39,611 nucleotides of DNA from assembly GCA_004552965.1 (NCBI GenBank), contig SFMU01000017.1, positions 1 through 39,611 on the forward strand. Direction: 5' to 3'. This DNA is from Bacteroidales bacterium. Lineage in GTDB: Bacteria > Bacteroidota > Bacteroidia > Bacteroidales > UBA932. The notes beneath the pieces were generated by a model. It was not told the DNA's origin. It made no database searches and saw nothing but the letters and a program-made list of their open reading frames with translations. Positions 7,588 through 14,778 of the stretch are shown in pieces. Made by a program: the position numbers and the translations under genes. Position 1 is the stretch's first letter. The number at the start of each line of letters is the position of its first letter.

Positions 7588-8457
7588 TCAGTGCAGGGGA
7601 CGGTGGGCCGAACGCTTCAGGATCTTCTCCCTCGCAAGTATCTCCTCCCTTTCCCCGGCCGGGAGACAGAAATCCAGAAACCGCGACCAGAGGCACTCCA
7701 CGGCCTGCCCGGAAGGATGCACCAGATCCTCGGCGTAGAAACGGTAGTCCCTCAGTTCGTCCAGCACGATTTCGTAGGCTGGGAAGTAGTCCGCCCTCCC
7801 GGGATATTCAGTGCAGATCCTGTCGACAGCCAGAAGCAGTGTGCTCTTGCTGAGCTGGTTGCCGTGGGCGCCGTCTTTCAGGTGCCTGATGGGCGACACC
7901 GTGAAGATGAATTCCTTCGCCGGATTCTCCTCCATCATCCTTTCCAGAAGCGCCACGGTGCCTTCCACGTCCAGACGGTAGCGGATGAACTCCCGTCCGT
8001 CGATTTTAAGACAGTTCGCTACGGTTTTCCCGCTTTGAATATGCCGGAAGCAAAAGGCTGTGCCCAATGTGACAATCACTTTCGTGGCCTTCTTCCACAT
8101 CTGCGAAGATTTCCCGAGAGAGAGGTTTGCATATTCAAGGAAATCTTCCTGCGTGTCCCTCGCGAATGAAGTGTTGTGGCTGAACGAGCAGACAAGGTCC
8201 GAGCCTGCGCCCATCCTGACGCATTCCTCTGCCTTGAATATCTCGCCGGACCCGAGCCTTGCAGCCGCTTCCGTGACCGAAACCGGATTGTACAGAGTGC
8301 CGAAAGGGTTGACCAGGACGTCGAAACCGAAGGCCTCCATCTTCTTGCCGATGTTGTCTGCAAAGCAGCTGCCGAGGACCACGGTCGTGTCTTTGATGGA
8401 GATCTCAACCGCGCTTCTTCCAGGATCGACCGGAGTTTGAAGTTTTATTTCATTCAT
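7588..8457 (-). CDS. GSCFA domain-containing protein
   Basis: The ATG at 8457 (MNEIKLQTPVDPG) gives 289 residues; an in-frame start at 8505 would overlap the divergent promoter. The name-giving motif GSCFA is at residues 29-33 in TVVLGSCFADNIGKKM, followed by NPFGTLYNP, the segment VTLGTAFCFRH, FTVSPIRHLKDGAHGN and a late DLVHPSG. This is the order of blocks in SGNH/GDSL-like hydrolases (Ser in block I, His in the last block), and the GSCFA family is thought to belong there. No signal peptide is seen, so it is probably cytoplasmic. Substrate unknown. No TAnnTTTG box was found upstream on this strand; TATTTTCG just before the start is a weak match. Confidence 0.85.
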   Translation of the reverse strand: MNEIKLQTPVDPGRSAVEISIKDTTVVLGSCFADNIGKKMEAFGFDVLVNPFGTLYNPVSVTEAAARLGSGEIFKAEECVRMGAGSDLVCSFSHNTSFARDTQEDFLEYANLSLGKSSQMWKKATKVIVTLGTAFCFRHIQSGKTVANCLKIDGREFIRYRLDVEGTVALLERMMEENPAKEFIFTVSPIRHLKDGAHGNQLSKSTLLLAVDRICTEYPGRADYFPAYEIVLDELRDYRFYAEDLVHPSGQAVECLWSRFLDFCLPAGEREEILAREKILKRSAHRPLH

Positions 8458-8481
8458 GAGGCGAAAATACTCTTTTTCGTT

Positions 8482-8489
8482 TAATTTTG
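8482..8489 (+). promoter_or_regulatory. -7 box for the outer-membrane protein gene
   Basis: TAATTTTG fits TAnnTTTG and lies 18 bp upstream of the ATG at 8508, implying a very short leader. No convincing TTTG -33 element is visible. Confidence 0.4.
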
Positions 8490-8507
8490 CAGCATATTCA
8501 GACACTT

Positions 8508-9704
8508 ATGCGACGCGCAACCTTATCCCTGAGCCTTTTCGCCATGGCAGCCTTGATCTCGGCCGCACAGCCGAAGCCGGAATTCGTCTTCGACCTGGGT
8601 TTCGAGTATTGTTTCGACAACCGTGAATTCGATGCCGGCGGGGAAACCTTTCTCGAATCGTCGACTATCCATGCCGCCCGGCTGACTCCTGCCTTCGGTG
8701 TAGCCTTGCCAGTTTCGCACAATGTCACGCACAGGATTCTGGCAGGGATCGACATATTCAAGGATATGGGCGCTTCACCCACTTCAGAAGACCTCCAGAG
8801 CAGTGTCAACACCGGTCTATTCCGCGAAATGACCCTATGGTACGGCTTGGATGCAAACCTCCCGAACTCAACGCTCAAAGCCTGCGCCGGAATATTCCCG
8901 AGGCGCCTTTCAGTCTTCGGAAGTTTTGATACCCCTTCCGCCGACATGCCTGGACGGGACATCCCGACACTCTTCATCTCCGATGCCTTGCGCTTCTATG
9001 ACAGCAACATCGAAGGCATTCTCATCACTTCCTCCCGTCCCGGATCCTACTACGAAGTCAGCCTCGACTGGCTCGGACTTTTCGGAAGCAGGCGGAGGGA
9101 ACAGTTCATTGTCCAGTCATATGGCAAGGGGAGCATTCTTCCATGGCTCTCGGCAGGGTGGGTCGCCAGCCTTCACCACTATGCCAATTCTTTCGAATAT
9201 TCCGGAGTAGTCGATGATGTCACCGTCAGTCCCTTCCTCTCCTTCAGCCTCGACCGGCTCTTTCCTTGTCTGGACCGCACGGCTCTGACTTTCCATTACA
9301 TCCAGGGAATACACCAGGACCGAAGGAATTCCACTGGTCTTGAACCCGCCTTCGGAGGTCAGGCCACGTTGGAGATCCGCAAGCGCAATCTCGGTGTCAA
9401 AAATGAAATGTATTATGGAATGGGTCAGATGCCTTACTACGATGTTCCCGGCCCCGACGGTCTCCCTTACGGTTCAGCGCTCTACCGGGGGAATCCTTTC
9501 TATCGGATTTCCAAAGGTCTGGACTGGAAGGCTCCAGGCATGTATGACAGGCTTGAATTCTATTATCAGCCGGTTGTCGCCGGTTTTTTGAACCTGCGTC
9601 TTGCTGCCTGCCTGCATTTTACAAGAAATGGCTTCGAGGGTTGGCAACAGAAACTCTGCCTTGTGGTAAATCTGGATAATTTCCGTATCAGAAATCGAAG
9701 TTGA
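8508..9704 (+). CDS. Predicted outer-membrane beta-barrel protein of unknown function
   Basis: I do not recognise a named family. The 398-residue product from the ATG at 8508 has an N-terminal signal peptide (MRRATLSLSLFAMAALISAA, no lipobox cysteine). The mature part is rich in alternating aromatic/hydrophobic strands, for example FVFDLGFEYCFD, YYEVSLDWLGLFG and DRLEFYYQPVVAGFLNLRLA, as expected of a barrel that spans the outer membrane. It ends FRIRNRS rather than with a clear terminal aromatic. The neighbours are a divergent GSCFA gene and the convergent AraC regulator, so it need not belong to the rhamnose locus. A small terminator follows directly. Confidence 0.6.
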   Translation: MRRATLSLSLFAMAALISAAQPKPEFVFDLGFEYCFDNREFDAGGETFLESSTIHAARLTPAFGVALPVSHNVTHRILAGIDIFKDMGASPTSEDLQSSVNTGLFREMTLWYGLDANLPNSTLKACAGIFPRRLSVFGSFDTPSADMPGRDIPTLFISDALRFYDSNIEGILITSSRPGSYYEVSLDWLGLFGSRRREQFIVQSYGKGSILPWLSAGWVASLHHYANSFEYSGVVDDVTVSPFLSFSLDRLFPCLDRTALTFHYIQGIHQDRRNSTGLEPAFGGQATLEIRKRNLGVKNEMYYGMGQMPYYDVPGPDGLPYGSALYRGNPFYRISKGLDWKAPGMYDRLEFYYQPVVAGFLNLRLAACLHFTRNGFEGWQQKLCLVVNLDNFRIRNRS

Positions 9705-9717
9705 CCAGCCTTGTGTC

Positions 9718-9737
9718 CTCAGGTCTTCCTGAGTTTT
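9718..9737 (+). terminator. Terminator after the outer-membrane protein gene
   Basis: CTCAGG (9718-9723), loop TCTT and CCTGAG (9728-9733) form a perfect 6-bp stem followed by four T. It starts 14 bp after the stop codon and 7 bp before the end of the convergent araC-type gene. Confidence 0.5.
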
Positions 9738-9743
9738 CCGGGC

Positions 9744-10643
9744 TTACTTTTCGACTTTTCCCTGAGTCATCTTGCGGTACTCGGCGGGGGTCTGTCCGGT
9801 CGAGTGGCGGAATGCCGTGAAGAAGTAGTCGTGATTGTTGTATCCCACGCTGTAGGCGATTTCCTTGATGTTCATCGAAGTGTTCGTGAGCAGCTCCTTG
9901 GCTTTCCGCATTCTCACGTCGTTGATGAACTTGGCGGGGGAGAATCCGGTATATTCCTTGAACGTCTTCCTGAAAGACGAATAGCTGAGGCAGAGCTTCG
10001 CCGCGATTTCCTCGGGTGTGATTGACGTGTAGTTCTCGAACACCATGAGTTTCGCCTGGCTGATCTTGTCCGCAGTGTCGGATTCTTCGAACTGGGAGTT
10101 CCTGTCTTTGAAATATGCCAGTCCGAGCAGCCTGTCCACGATTCCCGCAAGGACCTGCTGGAAACCGGATTCCTGGGAACTTGAAATTTTGATAGCCTCG
10201 TTGTACAGGTCGACGATCTCTTCGTGCAAGTGGACGTTGAAGATTGGCTTGCTCTTGCTTATGAAGCCTTCCTTCAGCAGGTTGTCGGCGAATTTTCCGT
10301 TGAATCCGATCCAGTACTCCTTCCATCCTGTTGCCTTGTCCGGACAGTAGGTGTGCCATTCTCCGGGGAAGAGAAGAAACATGTCTCCTTTCGAGATCTG
10401 GACCGTTTTCTGGCGTCCCAGGGTTTCTGACTGGAACCTGCCTTTCCCTTCCGTGATGTACAGGAGCTGGAATTCGTTCAGAACCCTTCCGTTTTTCGTG
10501 GAAAATGCGTATCTTGACGGGTGGTTTGACGGAGGGTATTCCATTCCCGGCTCGATTTCCTGAAACCCCACGGAATTGACCGCAATTCCCCATTTCAGGT
10601 CAAATGGATTGACCGCAAGATATTTCAGATGAATTGATGCCAT
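9744..10643 (-). CDS. AraC-family transcriptional regulator, probable rhamnose regulator
   Basis: The 299-residue protein has an N-terminal AraC-type cupin sensor (about 20-160; FQLLYITEGKGRF, GDMFLLFPGEWHTY, WKEYWIGFNG) and two C-terminal helix-turn-helix motifs (about 195-295: EEIAAKLCLSYSSFRKTFKEYTG, then MNIKEIAYSVGYNNHDYFFTAF and the closing TGQTPAEYRK). It is divergent from rhaB with 174 bp between the start codons, the classic arrangement for a regulator of the adjacent operon. In Bacteroides thetaiotaomicron the rhamnose genes are controlled by an AraC-family protein, RhaR, activated by rhamnose; by analogy this protein should bind L-rhamnose and activate rhaBAT and perhaps the sus genes. 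That effector assignment is inference. No hybrid two-component or ECF-sigma/anti-sigma regulator is present in the locus. Confidence 0.85.
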   Translation of the reverse strand: MASIHLKYLAVNPFDLKWGIAVNSVGFQEIEPGMEYPPSNHPSRYAFSTKNGRVLNEFQLLYITEGKGRFQSETLGRQKTVQISKGDMFLLFPGEWHTYCPDKATGWKEYWIGFNGKFADNLLKEGFISKSKPIFNVHLHEEIVDLYNEAIKISSSQESGFQQVLAGIVDRLLGLAYFKDRNSQFEESDTADKISQAKLMVFENYTSITPEEIAAKLCLSYSSFRKTFKEYTGFSPAKFINDVRMRKAKELLTNTSMNIKEIAYSVGYNNHDYFFTAFRHSTGQTPAEYRKMTQGKVEK

Positions 10644-10682
10644 GAGAATGAATGATTTAAAATTTTAAAACCTGTTTCTGTG

Positions 10683-10711
10683 CAAATATAACAAACTTTT
10701 TGCTTTTGCAA
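10683..10711 (-). promoter_or_regulatory. Promoter of the AraC-family regulator gene
   Basis: On the minus strand TATATTTG (10683-10690) fits TAnnTTTG and TTG (10709-10711) lies 18 bp upstream. It is 39 bp from the start codon. Confidence 0.6.
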
Positions 10712-10713
10712 GA

Positions 10714-10755
10714 TAGTCAAAAATTTAAGTTTGAATGTCAGAATCTTTAGTCAAA
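10714..10755 (+). promoter_or_regulatory. Candidate operator: direct repeats of TAGTCAAA between regulator and rhaB
   Basis: TAGTCAAA occurs at 10714-10721 and again at 10748-10755, 34 bp apart (about three helical turns), in the same orientation and upstream of the rhaB -7 box. Direct repeats in phase with the helix are the usual binding pattern of dimeric AraC-family activators. No binding data can be seen from sequence. Confidence 0.4.
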
Positions 10756-10783
10756 TCGTTCTTCTTTCACGCAAGTTTTTTCG

Positions 10784-10791
10784 TATTTTTG
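10784..10791 (+). promoter_or_regulatory. -7 box of the rha operon promoter
   Basis: TATTTTTG fits TAnnTTTG and lies 26 bp upstream of the rhaB ATG. There is no TTTG at the -33 position (the region reads CTTCTTTCAC), which is what one expects of an activator-dependent promoter. Confidence 0.5.
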
Positions 10792-10817
10792 TATTCAAAT
10801 TCAAGAATCACGTAATT

Positions 10818-12266
10818 ATGTCACAAAACCAGAATACCAACTCTGTGCATCATTTCCTCGCTTTCGACCTTGGAGCAACTAGCGGACGCGCAATCATCGG
10901 CACTCTGTCAGACGGTAAGCTGACATCTGAAGAGGCTTACCGGTTCCCGAACGGCGTCAAGGAGATTGACGGGAAATACTACTGGGACGTCTTTGCTCTC
11001 TTTGACCATTTCATCGCTGCAATGAAGAAAGTTGCGGCTTCAGGCATAAAGATCGACTCCATCGGTATCGATACCTGGGGAGTCGATTTCGGTTGTATCG
11101 GAGAGGATGGAAGTATCCTTGGCTTGCCTCGTGCATACAGGGATCCTTACACCGAGGGCGTTCCGGAGAAGGTTTTTGCTGTCCTTCCCAAGGAGGAACT
11201 CTATCAGGCCACCGGTACCCAGATCATGAATTTCAACACGATTTTCCAGATCTATGCCCAGTTCCAGGAGCCGGATTCTCCAATCCATCAGGCCAAGGAG
11301 ATTCTCTTCATGCCTGACCTTCTCTCCTACATGCTTACCGGCGAAAAGGTATGCGAGTACACCGATGCATCGACCTCCGGTCTCATCAACCCTCGCAACA
11401 GGGACTTCGACAGAAGTCTTCTTGACCGTCTCGGAATCAAGTCTTCGATTCTTCGCGAGATCGTACAGCCTGGTACCAAGGTCGGCATGCTGAAGCCTGA
11501 AATCTGTGCGGAAACCGGTATGGAATCCATCCCTGTGATTGCAGTAGCCGGTCATGACACTGCTTCCGCAATCGCTTCCATCCCTGCCGCGGACGAGAAG
11601 TTCGCCTATCTCAGTTCCGGTACCTGGAGTCTCATGGGTATCGAAAGCAGGACTCCGATTGTCAACAAGGAGTCTTATGAACTCAACATCACCAATGAGG
11701 GCGGAATCGACGGTACGACCCGTTTCCTCAAGAACATCACCGGCATGTGGCTTCTCGAGCAGAGCCGCAAGACCTGGGAGAAGGAAGGCAGGACTTACAA
11801 CTATGCCCAGATCGAGGCCATGGGTCTTGCAGCTGTCGATTTCCCTTCGACAATCGATCCAGACGATCCTAGATTCGCCGCCCCTAAGGACATGGATGCT
11901 GAAATCAAGGCCGCTCTTGCCGAGTCAGGCCAGCAGGTCCCGAAGACTGACGGAGAGATGGTCAGCTGCATCTACCACTCTCTCACAAAGAAATACATCG
12001 ATGTAATTGCCATGCTGCAGCGCTTTGCCGATTTCAAGATTGAAAAACTCCACGTGATCGGTGGCGGTTCTTCCAACAAGCTTGTCAGCCAGCTCACTGC
12101 CAATGCCCTTCAGATCCCTGTCATCTGCGGACCTGTCGAAGGCACCTCGATCGGTAACATCATGATTCAGGCCAAGACCGCCGGTCTTGTGAAGGACCTC
12201 TGGGACATGCGCAGGATCATCGCCAATTCCATCGAGACCAAGACCTATTATCCTGAGTCGAAATAA
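10818..12266 (+). CDS. rhaB: Rhamnulokinase
   Basis: The ATG at 10818 gives 482 residues starting MSQNQNTNSVHHFLAFDLG; an in-frame upstream ATG at 10731 would run through the promoter. It is a FGGY-type sugar kinase: phosphate 1 motif FDLGATSGRAIIG (from residue 16), IDTWGVDFG, a central AVAGHDTASAIASIP, the phosphate 2/adenosine region YLSSGTWSLMGIE, and the C-terminal IGGGSSNKLVSQLTANAL. The blocks LRxYNPRNRDFD-like (GLINPRNRDFD) and GTWSLMG are typical of RhaB rather than xylulo- or glycerol kinases. It phosphorylates L-rhamnulose at C1. First gene of the rhaB-rhaA-rhaT operon, known as rhaK-rhaI-rhaP in Bacteroides. Confidence 0.95.
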   Translation: MSQNQNTNSVHHFLAFDLGATSGRAIIGTLSDGKLTSEEAYRFPNGVKEIDGKYYWDVFALFDHFIAAMKKVAASGIKIDSIGIDTWGVDFGCIGEDGSILGLPRAYRDPYTEGVPEKVFAVLPKEELYQATGTQIMNFNTIFQIYAQFQEPDSPIHQAKEILFMPDLLSYMLTGEKVCEYTDASTSGLINPRNRDFDRSLLDRLGIKSSILREIVQPGTKVGMLKPEICAETGMESIPVIAVAGHDTASAIASIPAADEKFAYLSSGTWSLMGIESRTPIVNKESYELNITNEGGIDGTTRFLKNITGMWLLEQSRKTWEKEGRTYNYAQIEAMGLAAVDFPSTIDPDDPRFAAPKDMDAEIKAALAESGQQVPKTDGEMVSCIYHSLTKKYIDVIAMLQRFADFKIEKLHVIGGGSSNKLVSQLTANALQIPVICGPVEGTSIGNIMIQAKTAGLVKDLWDMRRIIANSIETKTYYPESK

Positions 12267-12317
12267 TCCCATCGACAAGTTTTTTTCCGAATAACAACAC
12301 ATTTATTAATAATTAAA

Positions 12318-13571
12318 ATGAACGAAAATCAGATCAACAAAGCCTACGAGTTGGCAAAAGAGCGTTATGCTGCCATCGGAGTAGACACAGAGAAGGTTCT
12401 CGCAACTCTTCAGGATTTCCATCTCAGCATGCATTGCTGGCAGGCCGATGATGTCAAGGGTTTCGAAGTTCAGGCAGGTGCCCTTTCCGGTGGTATCCAG
12501 TCCACCGGTGATTTCCCGGGTGCTGCACGCAACATCGACGAACTTCGTGCCGATATCCTCATGGCAAAGAGCCTCATTCCTGGTACCCATCGCCTCAATC
12601 TCCACGAGATTTACGGTGATTTCCAGGGTAAGGTGGTAGACCGTGACGAGGTTACTGTCGACTATTTTAAGAGCTGGATTGACTGGGGTAAGGAGAACAA
12701 CACCAAACTCGACTTCAACTCTACCTCATTCTCTCACCCTAAGAGCGGCAATCTTTCCCTTTCAAATCCTGACAAGGGCATCCGTGATTTCTGGATCGAG
12801 CACACCAAGAGGTGCCGTGACATTGCTGACGAGATGGGTAAGGCTCAGGAAGATCCTTGTATCATGAACCTCTGGGTTCACGACGGATGCAAGGATGTCT
12901 CTGTCAATCATATGCTCTACCGTCACCTCCTCAAAGAGAGTCTTGATGAGATTTTCTCCGAGAAGAAGGAGAACATGAAGGACTGTCTCGAAGGCAAAGT
13001 CTTCGGTATCGGTCTCGAAAGCTTCACTGTAGGCTCACACGACTTCTACACAGCTTACTGCTCGAAGAACAACATCATCCAGACAATCGACACCGGCCAC
13101 TATCATCCTACCGAGATTCCTGCCGATAAGGTTTCTGCTCTCCTCGACTTCGTTCCTGAGCTCATGCTTCACGTATCCCGTCCTGTACGTTGGGATTCCG
13201 ACCATGTCACAATCATGGACGACAACACCCAGGAGCTCTTCTTCGAGATTGTTCGCGCAGGTGCTCTTAACCGCGTTCACTACGGTCTCGACTACTTCGA
13301 CGGATCAATCAACAGAGTAGGTGCTTACGTCATCGGTTCACGTGCGGCTCAGAAGTGCATGCTCAGAGCTCTCCTTGAGCCGAAGGAGACTATCGCCAAG
13401 TACGAACTTGAAGGCTGCGGCTACAAGGTCCTCGCCCTCATCGAAGAGGCAAAGGCTCTGCCTTGGGCTGCCGTTTACGACGAGTTCTGTCTGCGCAACG
13501 GCGTCCCTGTGGGTGAAGCATTCCTCGCAGAAATCGATCAGTACGAGAAGGAAGTCACTTCCAAGAGATAG
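12318..13571 (+). CDS. rhaA: L-rhamnose isomerase
   Basis: This 417-residue TIM-barrel metalloenzyme interconverts L-rhamnose and L-rhamnulose. Family landmarks are LSMHCWQADDVKGFE, RLNLHEIYGD, LDFNSTSFSHPKS, the metal ligands in WVHDGCKDVSVN, IGLESFTVGSHDFY, IDTGHYHPTE and SRPVRWDSDHV. Length matches the E. coli and Bacteroides enzymes. It lies 51 bp downstream of rhaB and 27 bp upstream of rhaT. A TTTATTAAT element sits at 12302-12310. Codon choice is strongly biased to GGT, CGT and CTC, as expected of a highly expressed gene. Confidence 0.97.
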   Translation: MNENQINKAYELAKERYAAIGVDTEKVLATLQDFHLSMHCWQADDVKGFEVQAGALSGGIQSTGDFPGAARNIDELRADILMAKSLIPGTHRLNLHEIYGDFQGKVVDRDEVTVDYFKSWIDWGKENNTKLDFNSTSFSHPKSGNLSLSNPDKGIRDFWIEHTKRCRDIADEMGKAQEDPCIMNLWVHDGCKDVSVNHMLYRHLLKESLDEIFSEKKENMKDCLEGKVFGIGLESFTVGSHDFYTAYCSKNNIIQTIDTGHYHPTEIPADKVSALLDFVPELMLHVSRPVRWDSDHVTIMDDNTQELFFEIVRAGALNRVHYGLDYFDGSINRVGAYVIGSRAAQKCMLRALLEPKETIAKYELEGCGYKVLALIEEAKALPWAAVYDEFCLRNGVPVGEAFLAEIDQYEKEVTSKR

Positions 13572-13598
13572 TTCATAGAGATATTCATCTTTATTAAT

Positions 13599-14603
13599 AT
13601 GGTATTAATCGGATTACTTATCATAGCAATCGGCGCATTCTGCCAGTCCAGCAGTTATGTCCCGATCAACAAGATCAAGGATTGGAGCTGGGAGTCCTAC
13701 TGGATCGTACAGGGCGTGTTCGCATGGCTTGTATTCCCTATCCTCGGAGCATTGCTTGCAGTGCCTCAGGGAGAGTCTCTCCTCGCTCTCTACACTGCTG
13801 ACATCACAGCTACTCTCAAGACCATCTTCTTCGGTGTTCTCTGGGGAGTTGGCGGTCTTACTTTCGGCCTCTCGATGCGTTACCTTGGCGTTGCCCTCGG
13901 TCAGTCAATTGCCCTTGGCACCTGCGCCGGTCTCGGTACCATATTGACTCCTCTGTTTACTGGAAAAACAGGTGACCTCACCACTCCTGTCATCGTGGGA
14001 GTGGTGGTCACCCTTCTTGGTATTGCCATCATCGGCCTTGCCGGCATGATGAAGAGCAATGAGTCCGACGAAGAGACCAAGAAAGCTGCCATCAAGGATT
14101 TCAACTTCGGCAAGGGTATCCTTGTCGCCCTTCTGGCCGGCTTCATGAGCGCATGCTTCAACATCGGTCTCGGTATGGGCGAATCCCTCACCTGGGATGC
14201 CACTCCGGCAATATTCAAGACTCTTCCTGCCACATTCATGGTAACTCTCGGCGGTTTCCTCACGAATGCCGTCTATTGCTTCTATCAGAACAGCAAGAAC
14301 AAGACCTGGAATGACTACAAGAAAGGCAATCTCTGGGGCAACAACCTCGTTTTCTGCGCTCTTGCAGGTCTTCTCTGGTACAGCCAGTTCTTCGGACTCA
14401 GCCTTGGAAAGGGCTTCCTCGAGAACTCTCCGGTCCTCCTTGCTTTCAGCTGGTGCATACTGATGTCCCTGAATGTGACTTTCTCCAATGTCTGGGGAAT
14501 CATTCTCAAGGAGTGGAAGGGATGCTCCAAGAAGACGATAGCCGTTCTTCTCTGCGGTATCCTTGTCCTCATTGTTTCTTCTTTCCTTCCACAGATCATC
14601 TAA
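13599..14603 (+). CDS. rhaT: L-rhamnose/proton symporter RhaT
   Basis: The 334-residue protein is almost wholly hydrophobic, with about ten predicted membrane helices (for example MVLIGLLIIAIGAFCQSSSY, PVIVGVVVTLLGIAIIGLAG, TIAVLLCGILVLIVSSF) and a charged loop SNESDEETKKAA in the middle. Start motif FCQSSSYVPINKIKDWSWESYW, LWGVGGLTFGLSMRYLGVALGQSIALG and the late GLLWYSQFFGLSLGKGF match RhaT of the drug/metabolite transporter superfamily, which imports L-rhamnose with protons across the inner membrane. It completes the import-isomerase-kinase set. The ATG abuts a TTTATTAAT element (13590-13598). The next gene in the same direction, susC, begins 175 bp later without a clear promoter. Confidence 0.93.
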   Translation: MVLIGLLIIAIGAFCQSSSYVPINKIKDWSWESYWIVQGVFAWLVFPILGALLAVPQGESLLALYTADITATLKTIFFGVLWGVGGLTFGLSMRYLGVALGQSIALGTCAGLGTILTPLFTGKTGDLTTPVIVGVVVTLLGIAIIGLAGMMKSNESDEETKKAAIKDFNFGKGILVALLAGFMSACFNIGLGMGESLTWDATPAIFKTLPATFMVTLGGFLTNAVYCFYQNSKNKTWNDYKKGNLWGNNLVFCALAGLLWYSQFFGLSLGKGFLENSPVLLAFSWCILMSLNVTFSNVWGIILKEWKGCSKKTIAVLLCGILVLIVSSFLPQII

Positions 14604-14778
14604 GATTCTGCCGAAGGGAAGCATGAGTATCTTCGTTCATCGATTATGAATCGTTTAATTTCTGATTGATCACGGATTCTGGTGGCAGTTTACTGTCACC
14701 ACTCTCCCGTTAGATACTCTTCAACTGAAGAAAACACACACACACAATACTTTTATTAATTAACCACATTTATTCTGT
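14604..14778 (+). other. Leader region between rhaT and susC with hairpins
   Basis: The 175-bp gap holds CGATT-ATG-AATCG (14641-14653) and a stronger hairpin GGTGGCAG-TTTA-CTGTCACC (14681-14700; 8 bp with one G-T). Neither has a following T-run, so they are not clear terminators. A CA-repeat (14735-14746) and TTTATTAAT (14752-14760) precede the susC ATG. TACTTTTA (14748-14755) is one base off a -7 box, with no -33 partner. The hairpins might set differential expression between rha and sus parts of one transcript. Confidence 0.4.

Noticed and set aside
7421..7696. Small minus-strand frame encoding MRRMPG repeats
   Set aside because: It overlaps the end of the GSCFA gene in another frame and its peptide repeat is simply the translation of the intergenic 18-19-bp array.
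10731..10817. Longer rhamnulokinase starting at 10731
   Set aside because: The added segment spans the putative operator and -7 box, and the kinase fold begins properly with the ATG at 10818.
14735..14746. CA microsatellite before susC as a phase-variable switch
   Set aside because: It lies in the untranslated leader, is only about six dinucleotides long, and shows no link to a reading frame or promoter spacer.
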